From the NCBI RefSeq assembly GCF_004000845.1, contig NZ_BIMA01000005.1:55824-119823 (forward strand): a stretch of DNA of 64,000 nucleotides, read 5' to 3'. Positions 35,001 through 45,800 of this stretch are shown piece by piece (positions within the stretch are counted from its first letter, which is position 1; each line of letters begins with the position of its first letter). The translations under genes were made by a program, and so were the position numbers. Below the pieces are notes generated by a model. It saw nothing but the letters and a program-made list of their open reading frames with translations. It searched no databases and was not told the origin of the DNA. The stretch comes from Paenibacillus koleovorans NBRC 103111. Lineage in GTDB: Bacteria > Bacillota > Bacilli > Paenibacillales > NBRC-103111.

Positions 35001-38000
35001 GAGAGATCTATATCACGCACTACGTACAGAAAGTAGATGATATAAACAACCGATATGGCATCAAGTTCCATGCCGAGATCGATAACGTAGTGGAAGTTGG
35101 CGGGGAGCTGGCCTTCAAGCAAGTGGATGACGGTCGGATTTTGCCGGATGTCATTGCATTTAGTACGACACTGCCTAAGCCGGGAGTCGTGATATCCGCG
35201 GCCACTTATTTGACTGCGATTCGTGGTGCGATTCGCGAGCTGGCCGATACGATCGCCGGCGGCTCGAAGAAGGACCCGTTCCCGCTCACGCTCCAGGCCG
35301 GCGTAGATATTCGTTTCGGCGTCACTCCTGCGAACCTGTACGGAAGCATCGACCTGACCTTGAAGCGAACCGGCATCAAGATTGTAGGTAAACTGGATTA
35401 TTCACCGAAAGCCGATGCCGATAAGGATGACCTAATCCCGATGGTTACGAAGGCTTTGCTGGAAGCCCAATGGGTAACGCCTTGGTTCATCATGGCGCAG
35501 GCGGAGGTGGACGTACTTGGAATTGGCGTCATCATAGGCGAAGCGGGTTTATTCGTCGGACAGAATTTAAAGCTGAATCGAATCGATTTCGAGGGCTATA
35601 TCGGAGCAAGACTCCAAATTCCCGATAAAGTTCCTGTTGTAGGCGGTTTGCCGCTAGCGAGCGTCTTCTTGGGTGCCAATAACGACAAGCTCTGGGGGAG
35701 TGTAGGTATTCTGCTGATCAAGCTCGGAATCACTTACTACTGGGGCGGCGGCGTCGAATTTGGTACATCCGGCGAGGGTCTCCCGGAAGGTCTGGTGCAC
35801 CTGGTGGTAGAGGACCCGGAGAAAGGACCACAGCTGCTCGTAATTGGTGAAGGAATTGAGACGCTTGCGACATCGAAGATTAGTTCGGAGCAGGACTCGC
35901 ATGAGATCGTGTACCGCAATATTGGTCAAGGACTTAGCCTGTTGGAAAACGGCGTGATTGGAGTAGGCATTGGGAATATCAAGGTGTTGAACGGCGGACG
36001 GAAGCATGAGATTCCGATGAATGGCGTTTCAGGCAACGCGATCATTGAAGTGGAGTACGAAGGAAATACGACGCCGGGCCTCGCTTTGGTGGACGGTTCC
36101 GGAAATCCATACACGATCGTGTTCGACAATACGAATACGAATCCGAACGCGAATGCGTTCACGCAGCATATTACAGCGCAACAAAATGTGAACTCTTCCG
36201 ATTGGGATATGAAAACCGACGAGGTCGACCGTCGTCGGGCGTATATCATCATACCGAAGGAGAGAGCGGAGCAAGGCGGGACTTGGACGTTGACCTCCCT
36301 ATCTACACCGGTGGAGACGAGGCTGCTTAATGTACCGGCGTTACCGGAATTGAAGGAAGTATCGCTTTCACCAAACACTAGTGAGGCCAATAAGTTCACG
36401 GCAAGCTGGAAAGTCGACAATGCGAAGCAAGGCGATACGATCAATCTGTATTTGGCTAAAGACTCCGTAGACCCTTCTCGCATGAAGACTATAGTAAGAA
36501 TAGTAGACGGTAAAGAAATCGAAGAGCAAGTACCGGATGCCGGTGATCCCGGTCTGCTGATCGCGAAGGATGTGTCCGTCAACAATTTGGGCAGTGTTAG
36601 CGGATCGACCACTTCCGGCAGTAAAGTAATTGATGTGACAAACGTTACTCTGATGGGCAATGCGGAGGATATTCGCGGCTTGCTTCGTTCCGGCGATTAT
36701 TATTTAAGAGCCGAATTGAAATCTAGTTCTTCTTTCGGAACAAAGACTTCGGCGAACAAGTTCACGCTGATCGATCCGCTGGCGCCTACGCCTGTGAGTG
36801 ACGTGAAGATTGAACCGGCGGGCAACGGGTATTTCGCTCTTTCGTTTACCCCTGCGGCTGTTAAATCGGGGCAAGACGGATTCGGACGATTCTATCAGAT
36901 CGAAGCCTATCAAGAGCAGAACGGCAAACTCGAGCAGTACTCGAGCTTCCCTGAGCTTCTGTATTCGAAGGAAGAATTCGATCCGTATTGGAATGAGCAA
37001 AGCGGGCGATATGAAGGAATTCCGGTTGGGGGCTGGACAGCTCAGACAACAAGCAATGCTATCAAACCTGAATCGCTGGAAGGTTCTGATGCAAAGGTAC
37101 CAGTCGTGAAGCCGGAAAGTTTCGTGTATACAGGTTTGGAAGTCGGACATGAATACGTAATCGGAGTCACCTCTGTAACGAAGCCGGACAAAAACGCAGA
37201 TAAAAACGAAAACTTCCATTTTGCTGCTGCGACGAATAGTTCGAAACGACTGCTGCCGATACCGGCGTTGCCGCGGATCACAGATAGTTTTAAGGACGCT
37301 GTTCCGGAAAAGAAGAACAAAGTGAATATTTTAACCAAGCAAACGCAACAAACGGTAACCCTCTACTCCGATCAACAAGACTTGGAAGTAGAAGCGTTCC
37401 AAGCCGAGCAGTCCATCGGGAAAATCAACTTTACTAATACATCTTACGGCAGCACGGGAACATTCAGCTTCGATCAGTTCCAGACAGACGGGGAGTATGG
37501 TATTGAGCTGGTGGCGACGAACAAACGGACGAAGGATGTCCATACGACGATGCTCTATTTGACGGTGGATACGATTGCGCCGGTTTTGTATCTCGATCAG
37601 CCGACTACGGGTCAGCGGACAACGGATGGCAAAATTTTTGTATCAGGTACGACGTCGAGCGATGTCATGTTTTCAGGCGTAAAGGCGATCTCAGTAAATG
37701 GCGAAACCGTTCTGATCAGTAAAGAGAAGAATTCAGTTGGTGATTACATCTCTGACGGAACCTTTTCTGGCTGGGTCTCTGTGCCTTCCAGCGAACCGAA
37801 TGTGGAGCTGAACATTGTAGCCCGCGATGCGGCTGGCAATGAGAACACGGCAATCGTCGTGATCACGAACGATTCTTACAATGTGCCGGCAGGCCTCGTG
37901 CTGAGAAGCATTACAAGCTTGCAGCCTGGCCAAAAGGCGAGCATAACACCGTTCTTGGTGATGCCGGACGGCCGCGATGGCCAGAACAAGCCGAAGTTTA

Positions 38001-39721
38001 AGGAAGTGGCCATGACCGAGGAGGAACGGTCACGGTTGAGCTATTCGGTCACAGCCGGTGATGCGGTAACATTAAGCGGCAGTGAGGTAACTGGTTTTAA
38101 GGTTGGCACCAGCTTCATCGAAGGCAAGTATCGAGTTGCCGAGGGCATCACTCTTGAGGCAATGACCTACGCGTCGGTGGAAGTGCCAGCCCCAACTTCA
38201 TTGCAATCCATTTCGGCAATAACGCAAGAGAACGGCTCGTATACGTCGACTCGCGTTGTCATCGGCACGGACGAAGATTTGGTGGGTTATCAGTTACTTT
38301 ATAAGAAGTTCCCGAACGCCCAGAGCGTAACGGCTCCGACCTTCAATCAAGTGCTGACCGATTGGAGCTTTGTCCCTCCTACCGGCGATATTGAGGCGCA
38401 ATCGAGCGACAAAATCGTGGTAGTGAAACGAAATACGCTGACTCAGAAGGTTGTAAGCGTGTCTGCACCGTTGCCGGTCAATATCACACAGGAAAGCCCT
38501 GGCGGAGGACTCCCAATCGGAGGCCCAGGTGGCCCAATCGGTGGCCCAGGCGGCCCAATCGGTGGCAATCCTGGAATACCTGTTCCTCCAGGGCCGAAGG
38601 ACGACAAGGGGAACGTCACCTCCGAAATCAAGCTTGAAGACATCCTGAAAGCCGGCGACAAAGAAATCAAGCTTGTCTCGGACGACACTTCAGCTAAAGG
38701 CTTTAAATTCAAGCTGAACAAAGATGTAAGAGACCATGCGGTCAGCAATGACAAACCGATCACGATTCAAGTGCCGATGGCTACCTTCGTACTGACGCCG
38801 AAGATGTTGGCAAGCTTGCCGCAAGATTTGGAAGTCAGCATCACCTCGAATGACGAGCAATCGATCAATGCCGGCAAAATTGTGGCGGATTCGACGAACA
38901 GCTCTTTATTAGGCGGTGGACAAGGCGTAATGATCACAACAAATATTCCTGAGGATACATGGACGTCCTACGCTCGCACCAAAATCCGTGTGCCGGATGG
39001 AATCAAGGCGGACGAAATTACCGCGCTTGTTCTGACCAATCCGGATGGAAGCTGGACTACTGTACCATGGAAGCTGGAGTACGACGAGAAAGGGTTGCCG
39101 GTGGTTGACGTTCGGATGAGCGGCAACGGCAGCTTGAGCTTCATTCGCAGCACCAAAACATTCACGGACGTAGAGTCTGGCTCATGGGCAGAAGAAAGCA
39201 TTCGTCAAGCGGCAGCCAAGCTGTTCGTACAAGGCAAGGCGGATACGACATTCGAACCGGACAGTCAGATTACGAGAGCCGAGTACCCAACTTTGCTGCT
39301 CCGCGTAGCGGGACTCATGAACAAATCCGGGCACTCCGAGTTCACGGACGTAGGTAATCAAGACTGGTTCAACCGCAGCGTATCGGTAGCCGCCAAGCTA
39401 GGTATCGTAGAGGGCTTGGAAGATGGCAGCTATGCGCCGGAAGCAACTATTACGCGTGTCGAGGCGATGACGATGATCGGGCGGTTAATGGCAGCGCTTG
39501 GCATTGGTCAGGACCTTTCGGAGAATGAGGTGGACCGCATTCTCAGCACGTTCGACGACCGCGATGCGATCCCGGACTGGGCTAGAAAGCCGACGGCCAT
39601 CAGCATCATGAACGGCATCATTGAAGGCGACGGCAATTGGGTGAATCCGGGAGACGCGCTGACAAGAGCGCAAGCGGCAGCGATTTCGATCAGGCTGGAC
39701 CGTTGGATCTCCGGGCAGTAA
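32015..39721 (+). CDS. giant S-layer-anchored protein, three C-terminal SLH domains
   Basis: GTG 32015 lies seven bases after AGGAGG and gives a textbook signal peptide (MALFKKVFAL, cleavage after VLA at residue 29); ATG 31988, overlapping the upstream TGA and preceded by GGAGGA, is a real alternative. The product is 2568 residues. Residues 30-520 are beta-rich and unassigned. About 830-1280 form a glycine-rich amphipathic beta region with no family I can name. From about 1440 to 2110 come fibronectin-III/Ig-like modules. A Gly-Pro linker built of GGPGGPI units sits at about 2165-2195. Three SLH repeats from about 2378 to the end (TFTDVESGSWAEESI, FTDVGNQDWFNRSV, FDDRDAIPDWARKP with ITRAE or LTRAQ) bind pyruvylated cell-wall polymer. 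It is likely the wall anchor of the operon's assembly. Confidence 0.87.
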   Translation: MALFKKVFALFLALVIGFSTFAGATFVLADELTAPDVTVLQNDYIKVTVDNKTGRFGVRTVEGQPIRKKDQNVDLMFRGDNPESSFTTFRIDGTDYIFGNPYKFGASFFSEITRPQVVLNLDGTRQIETVWKIKGVEIKQILKLYSNPKDLLNAGNVSIRYEVVNRSGVSVMLGSRILLDTMVAGNDGPLFQIGTGYKVPLMVERRLVQHPENNPDIAVDDRAYYQLPPYWVMRDKLDLTNPLATNVMAYGFNSFGEINVNPVEEMIVGHWNSLANTKWDYTPNGNLDFTRDTNDYGTADSAVAFYWMPLPLANQAKQSFETIYGLGEIVEPDKVFSIRFMDTPQQLAPLPDNSGYVNGGVFDIIAEVENLAMYDMEHSNIEVELTLENGLSFVKLDPFGNIVYKDGKPETEPIQSKALIFNKAATPQEQEQGIIPTYKPGDAIATKFKVMAKGKPWPTTKQYMLTAKSPETAAKLERLPDASIKAQYESVKSNFMLLPPIGQAFATQIYGLAPKELFSTDVKYITVNLTNIDAYNTGIGVANPNFDLYIKEIATAKRYKVDVENAVLLQPADDGFSGDMKITYRGGALVDAKGNVVEAGLGPELPQGEYQVQIDFKGDTGGDEEMAALFDVTSSQTFKVTDNPKTRVREANIVAVYKQYVDLSGLDNENSITPDRIREFNKEFPGADILDKHLLWRSVDFYEQIKDMFELVGAKRDPKLKFEHFKEQALEKVPTYAVQIFESEQDLEAFFPSSNTRREKLVVIRGMVKQVGTGADIQTIIDTRTEPAIINNAVAYRGKDLVFTKGKLDIFNVSKELINGSPFFDSLFVRGEGKLSVANSGFTFYNGEWTLDFNNGFEKKIGQGFEIENDVFPMSDDNPEDNSLNGSYTWAIGRLGDRINPLRQLMIEDVYFNRHSLFANPTFMVNGFGISFNDFILRPGGISFGGKMTLKIVTAEARNVIFNDKGFVGIDASLKFNLDNALGLLESPKDKEGNGGEIYITHYVQKVDDINNRYGIKFHAEIDNVVEVGGELAFKQVDDGRILPDVIAFSTTLPKPGVVISAATYLTAIRGAIRELADTIAGGSKKDPFPLTLQAGVDIRFGVTPANLYGSIDLTLKRTGIKIVGKLDYSPKADADKDDLIPMVTKALLEAQWVTPWFIMAQAEVDVLGIGVIIGEAGLFVGQNLKLNRIDFEGYIGARLQIPDKVPVVGGLPLASVFLGANNDKLWGSVGILLIKLGITYYWGGGVEFGTSGEGLPEGLVHLVVEDPEKGPQLLVIGEGIETLATSKISSEQDSHEIVYRNIGQGLSLLENGVIGVGIGNIKVLNGGRKHEIPMNGVSGNAIIEVEYEGNTTPGLALVDGSGNPYTIVFDNTNTNPNANAFTQHITAQQNVNSSDWDMKTDEVDRRRAYIIIPKERAEQGGTWTLTSLSTPVETRLLNVPALPELKEVSLSPNTSEANKFTASWKVDNAKQGDTINLYLAKDSVDPSRMKTIVRIVDGKEIEEQVPDAGDPGLLIAKDVSVNNLGSVSGSTTSGSKVIDVTNVTLMGNAEDIRGLLRSGDYYLRAELKSSSSFGTKTSANKFTLIDPLAPTPVSDVKIEPAGNGYFALSFTPAAVKSGQDGFGRFYQIEAYQEQNGKLEQYSSFPELLYSKEEFDPYWNEQSGRYEGIPVGGWTAQTTSNAIKPESLEGSDAKVPVVKPESFVYTGLEVGHEYVIGVTSVTKPDKNADKNENFHFAAATNSSKRLLPIPALPRITDSFKDAVPEKKNKVNILTKQTQQTVTLYSDQQDLEVEAFQAEQSIGKINFTNTSYGSTGTFSFDQFQTDGEYGIELVATNKRTKDVHTTMLYLTVDTIAPVLYLDQPTTGQRTTDGKIFVSGTTSSDVMFSGVKAISVNGETVLISKEKNSVGDYISDGTFSGWVSVPSSEPNVELNIVARDAAGNENTAIVVITNDSYNVPAGLVLRSITSLQPGQKASITPFLVMPDGRDGQNKPKFKEVAMTEEERSRLSYSVTAGDAVTLSGSEVTGFKVGTSFIEGKYRVAEGITLEAMTYASVEVPAPTSLQSISAITQENGSYTSTRVVIGTDEDLVGYQLLYKKFPNAQSVTAPTFNQVLTDWSFVPPTGDIEAQSSDKIVVVKRNTLTQKVVSVSAPLPVNITQESPGGGLPIGGPGGPIGGPGGPIGGNPGIPVPPGPKDDKGNVTSEIKLEDILKAGDKEIKLVSDDTSAKGFKFKLNKDVRDHAVSNDKPITIQVPMATFVLTPKMLASLPQDLEVSITSNDEQSINAGKIVADSTNSSLLGGGQGVMITTNIPEDTWTSYARTKIRVPDGIKADEITALVLTNPDGSWTTVPWKLEYDEKGLPVVDVRMSGNGSLSFIRSTKTFTDVESGSWAEESIRQAAAKLFVQGKADTTFEPDSQITRAEYPTLLLRVAGLMNKSGHSEFTDVGNQDWFNRSVSVAAKLGIVEGLEDGSYAPEATITRVEAMTMIGRLMAALGIGQDLSENEVDRILSTFDDRDAIPDWARKPTAISIMNGIIEGDGNWVNPGDALTRAQAAAISIRLDRWISGQ
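38501..38593 (+). repeat. Gly/Pro-coding tandem repeat inside the SLH protein gene
   Basis: Imperfect tandem units of about 18-27 bases containing GGCCCAATCGGTGGC encode the GGPGGPI linker that separates the Ig-like part from the C-terminal domains. Such repeats can vary in number between strains. Confidence 0.6.
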
Positions 39722-39755
39722 GTAAACCAGGCTCCCTCACGAGTCAATATGATTG

Positions 39756-39769
39756 TGGGGGCGCCCCCA
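39756..39769. repeat. perfect palindrome between two giant genes
   Basis: TGGGGGCGCCCCCA is a perfect 14-base palindrome in the 83-base gap between the second and third surface genes. It lacks a loop and a T-tract, so it is not an ordinary terminator; it might stabilise or process the mRNA. Confidence 0.45.
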
Positions 39770-39804
39770 TTTAAGCATTGGAATACAACTGAGGCGGTGT
39801 AACA

Positions 39805-42800
39805 ATGGCTCTGCAGCCAAAATCAAAAATTGCGCTAGTACTTATGGTCCTCTTGCTGGCGCTCGGGGGATTGCTCGGAAGCAGACTGGTGCAGGCGTCC
39901 GAGTGGTCAAGCGTAGCGGATGCGAACTGGTACAATACGCTCAACGATACATTTACGATCGACTCGGCCGTAAAGTTAGCGGGAGTAGCGAAGCTGGTCA
40001 ACAACGGGAATCCCCTCGAAGGGATCATCCTTGAGATAGACCGGGATTTGGATTTGTCGGCGCATGAGTGGATCCCGATAGGAACTGAGGCTAATCCGTT
40101 CAAGGGAACGATCTATTCGGCAGACTTGAATCCGAAAAAGATCTCCGGTCTCCATGTAGGCAGCAATTCTACATATGCCGGATTGATCGGCTACATGGAT
40201 GGCGGCACCATCGCGGAGCTCGAGTTCTCACCTACCGGCACAGTCCCTACTTATAATGTGACCCAAGCCGTATATGCAGGTGTCGCCGTAGGCATGATGG
40301 TCAACGACAGCACCGTGCACAACGTTCGCAACTCGATGCCAAGCTCCTATACGCAATCTACCTATGTAGGCGGGATTGTCGGGATGGGGGAAGGAACCAT
40401 CTCGAGCTCGAATAACGATCAGACCATTACGGTCAACGGGGTAAACACGAACGTCGGTGGAATCGTCGGACAATCGACTCGAACCGGCCTTATCGTCAAA
40501 AAGGTTGCAAACAACGGCGCGATTACAGTGACTGGAGCTGCTGGCACTATTCAAGCCGGCGGTATCGTCGGTTATGTATCAGGACCTTTGTTGATGCACG
40601 ACGAGAATACGCCAATCCTGAACACCGCGGCCATTACAGTGAACTCTTCCACTACTACATATGCAGGGGGGCTTATCGGGAAAGCGGACGGCAAACTAAC
40701 CCTTTCCGCGGTATCGTCCAACTCAGGCGCGCTTTCGATTCAGTCTTCGACCGGGACAGGCTCTTTCCTCGGAGGTCTGATCGGTGGGTTCGGCACCGAG
40801 CAGCCGGATGGCACCGGGTTCAACATCAACTTCGCGAGCACAGGCGCGCTCGTCAATAACGGGGGCACGAATGTATATACGGGCGGAATTGTCGGGCGGT
40901 TGGACAGTACGCTGACATGGGGCAACAACTTCACGAATACGGTGTCTATCAGTACAACAGGTACGGCTCAGCTCTACACAGGCGGACTAATCGGTAAAGC
41001 AACGAAGCCGATCACATTCAGCGGCATTGCATCCAATCAAGGGTCTTTATCCGTTCAGGGTTCTACCCCTATGATTAATCCTAGCGAAGTGTATACAGGT
41101 GGTTTAATCGGATCGACGCTCCATTCGGCCCTACTGAACAGCTCGACGGTAAACGCGTATAGGAACAGCGGTATTTTTTCAGTTACCGGGGGAGTCGGAG
41201 TATATACAGGAGGGATTACGGGGGAGGGAGCCTTTAATTCCCCGAACTCCATTGCAAGCAACACGGTCGACCTCAACGTTACGGGGCAATCGAAAATTTA
41301 TACAGGTGGTTTCATAGGTGTGATTTTGGATGGGGGACTCGGCAAATCGCTGAAAAACCTTTCCTATGCCAAACAAATTACGGTAACAGCGTCTTCATCC
41401 AGTACCGCAGGCACCATCAGCACCGGTGGTATCGTGGGCTATTACGAGAACATCAGCGGAACGGATGCTATTGAAGATGTAGGCTTCACAGGCAAAATCA
41501 ATGCAACCGGTGGAGATCACGTCTACTCAGGCGGGATCGTAGGCAACATGCAAGGCGGCACGCTCAAAAATGCGTCGGTCGGCAAAACAGCTACCGATTA
41601 CGCGACGATCCAGGCGGATGGCGTTGTCGGCGGTGTCGCCGGTTACTCGAAAGGCACCATTGATACCCCAACCGTGAAATACATCGGCCTGACAGTAAAG
41701 ACGATCAACGGATTTGCCGGAGGGATCGCAGGGAAAGCGCAAGGCGCAATAACTGGAGCGACTGTAGGAGATGCGAACTACGTCAATCCAAGCGCGCCAG
41801 CCGATCCTTACGCTATCAGCATGAAGCTGGAAGTTTCCGTTCCAAGTGCGACGGATGGACAAGACCGTTTCACGGCGGGCGGCATCGTCGGGATTAACGA
41901 CGGCGTATTGACGATTGGCGCGGGAACCAGCAACAAGGTGTCCCAGATCGGCCTGATCAACGAAGTCGGTCGCAGTCATTATGATCTCGGCGCAATTGCC
42001 GGAGCATTGACTGCGGTTGCGACTGTAGGCGCGGCAGGGGCTCCGATCCTGATCGAAAATGTCAAGGTGACGGTAAACGCGCTTCAAGCGAACGTCGGCG
42101 GCGCGGTAGGCCGAAATGCTTCCACGAAGCTGTCGATTTCGGCGGACGGCATGCAGCTTGATGTGCCGACGGCAGGAGTCAATGTCGGTGGTCTAATCGG
42201 CTTGAACATAGCAACTACTGTAGAGCTCGACCCGAATCGGAAAATGGCCGTGAAAAACTTGACGATCAACGGAACGGCCGCCAACCTCGATTTGGGCGGT
42301 CTCGTGGGTGAGAACACAGGAAAAACGCCAAACGGTTTGGCGAATACGATTAAAATAACCGCGTCGGGAGCCAACAACCGAATCGGCGGAGCGGTCGGGT
42401 ACAACACCGGCACCACAACCGACGCTAAAGTGGAATACGCGTCGCTGGAGCCGCTTGGCGCGGGCATTCTTGCAGGCGGGATTGTAGGTTATTCGGAAGC
42501 GCCTGGCGGTGGAACACCGCTTGCCTATATTAAGGATTCTACTCTGTTGATGGGGTCCGATCCGTTGATGACGGCAACCGTAGCGAACAGCCCGATAGGC
42601 GGTATCGTAGGATATGCGAAGACGACCGAGATTTCGAATCCGTCCGTCCAAGCGGTCGAACCGGACTATGCCATGATGATCGTAAACGTTTCGAACGTCA
42701 AGGCCGGCGGCATCGCTGGACTCATTGAGGAAAGTTTCATCTTGGGCGATGGATTCCAGGCAAACTTACAGAACGTAGCGATCACAGCTTCGACGAACGC

Positions 42801-45800
42801 TACCGATGTCTACATCGGCGGGATCGCCGGGTACAACAATCGTACGAAGATCGACAAAATATCAGGCTACAAAGTGAACCTTTTCGCCAATGGTCCAAGA
42901 CCGATCGTAGGCGGGATGGCGGGATACAACATCGGTACGGCCACGGCCATTATTTCTAACAATTATATGGAATCGCTGAATATCAAGATCAACAGCGGGG
43001 GCACGCAGGCGAAAGCGGGCGGTTTCGTTGGTCTGAACGATGTGCGCGCCATCGATCCTACCGTGGATCCGACAACGGCGGTCAGCTCGATTCAGAACAG
43101 CCGCTTCGTCGGCACCGTTCAATCGTTTGCAAACGATGCGCTGCTAGGCGGGATGGTGGCGGAGAACCGCACCTTGATCGCGAATAACAGCATTACGGAC
43201 AAAAACGGAGTCATCTCTTGGGGCGACAACAGTACGATCGGCGGTCTGGTCGGTTGGAACATTGCCGGCGCCACCATGTACTACACGTACTCCAACGCCA
43301 ATCTGACGGTTGAGGGCAATCACAGCTTGGCCGGCGGTCTCGTAGGATTGAACGACGGCAAAGTCATCTCCTCCTACGTAGATATCGACGTAACGGGCAA
43401 TGCAATCGGTACGGACGGCAATCCCGTCTATCTGGGCGGTCTGGCCGGACGGAATACGAGCACGATTGAGAAATCATACACTTCCTCCAGAGTGACCGCG
43501 AACGGGCCTTACTCGATCGTCGGCGGCTTGGTCGGCGAATTGCCGACAGGAACGGTAGCCAACTCCTATGTAGCCAAAGAAGTATCGGCAACGAACGCGA
43601 ACTCGTACGCCGGCGGTTTGCTGGGCCGAATAACGAATGGACATGTAGCGACCAGCTACTCTGCCGGTCATGTCTCGGGCTCGAACGGTGCCTTGGCTGG
43701 CGCCTTCATCGGACGTTACGACAACCAAGCGACGGATTTGATCGATACGAGCTTTTATCTGAAGGATGGGGAAATCAATAAAGACTTGCCGGATTTCGCC
43801 GAGGGCAACCACATTTGGCTCAATCTTCAAGCGCGCCTTAGTACGATTCTGAAAGAGACGCTTGAGGATCGCGAAGTATTTCCGGTGTGGGCAGCTACCG
43901 GGGTAGGGCCGGATTGGGATTTCGTCAACGTATGGAAGTACGGATCCCCGAACGCGCAATATAAATTCCCGGAGCTCATCCGGACGGCCAACACCGGCGG
44001 CGATACCGGCAGCGGCAGTGTCAATGCGAATGTCAACTGGTTCATGAAGGATAAGAGTGCGCTGTTCTTCGACATCAAGACGGAGGCGGAGCTGGCCGGT
44101 CTGGCTGCGATCGTCAACGGATCGGTACCGGGGATGGAGCCGTTTAACTTCGCTTTGCGCACGGTAAGGCTGTTGAATCCCATTCATATCCAGTCGTCTC
44201 AATGGGAGCCGATCGGCAACAGCGAAGCGAATGCGTTCCAAGGCACATTCCTGGCGAACAATCACTTGATTGACGGCTTGTCGATCCAGGCGGCTCACAA
44301 CTATTCCGGATTATTCGGGGTTATAGGCAATCAAGGGCGAGTCAACAAGCTCTATATGGAGCCGATCTTCGTGGCAGGCAACCAACATACGGGGATTGTA
44401 GCCGGCTGGAACAAAGGGACGATCGACACGACGGACATTCGTCTGCTGGACGGTATGACGGTTCGAGGCAATGTGGCCGGAGCGCTTCTGGGCAAAAATA
44501 CAGGCACACTGACCAACATTCATGTCGTCGTAAAGGATGGCAGCCGAGTCGAAGCATCGGGCAACAACGCCTATGTCGGCGGCATCATCGGGGACAACTA
44601 TACGCAATTGGCAATGAACAGCTACGATTATCAGGTTATAAAAGGCAGCGTGGGCAGCTCGGTGGCGAATGCGACAGTAGGCGGGTTGATCGGCCGTCAG
44701 ACAGGCGATGCGACCAACCTGCAAGTGGAAATCGTAAATAAGCTGACGATCTCGGCATCCGGCACGAACAATACGGTCGGAGGTTTGATCGGACGTTACG
44801 CTTCCGGGCACGCGGAGAACATTACGCTGACATACGGTGGCGGTGTGTTAACGGCTACCGGTGCCGGATCGACGATCGGCTCGCTGATCGGACAATCGGA
44901 TGCAGGCAATACGCTCCGCAACATTAAGGTGACCACGGCTAGCGCAGGTCAACATCTGAGCGGTAACGGCACGGTAGGCGGCATCGTCGGGTTGAAAATC
45001 GGAGCGGGCACAACAACCTATGACGCGGAGAATGTGAAGGTGGAGAAAATTAATCTCTCTTCCTTGAGCGCCAGTCCGCAGGCGACGGTCGGCGGGGTGT
45101 TCGGCAAGCTCGACTCGGCGGCGGTTGTCAAGCCGGTGTTCGCGGCCCATATTCAAGCGGTCGGCGATAACGTAATCGCGGGCGGAGTTGCCGGACATAG
45201 CCTCAACTCCATCGTGAATCAGGCGGACGTCGATTCGGATATCGCAGCTACGGTGCGTACGGAAGGCGCGGTAGGCGGAATCGCGGGCGTTATCGAAGCT
45301 AGCAATGTCAATCAGGGTCTCGATTTCGGCAATTTCGCTCCTTTCTACAAAGGCATTTATGATTCCAAGGTTCACTCGCACGCCATCGTGGCGGACGGAG
45401 CAAGTCTAGCAGGAGATTTGTACGTAGGTGGACTTGTCGGCAAAAATAGCACGGCATCCATCTACCATTCGACCGCAACGTCGAAAGTAGAAGCGCATAA
45501 CGCTAAAACCGCTACTGCAGGCGGGTTGGTCGGTCACAGCAACGGCATTATTGTCAGCTCGTACGCCCGAAACACGGTTAGCGCCGATACCAGCGTTTAC
45601 TACCATGTCGGCGGCGTTGCAGGTCGGACGGATGGAGGAGAGTTCCATTATACGAATGCGGCAGGCGGTTCGGCAAACAGCGTTACTGTGGGCACTGCAG
45701 CAAGCAAGTCCGGTCATATCCCGGCTACTCGAGTGGGCGGATTCGTAGGCACGAGCGATCGGACCAAGTTTACTTACTCGTATGCCAGTACACCGGTTAC

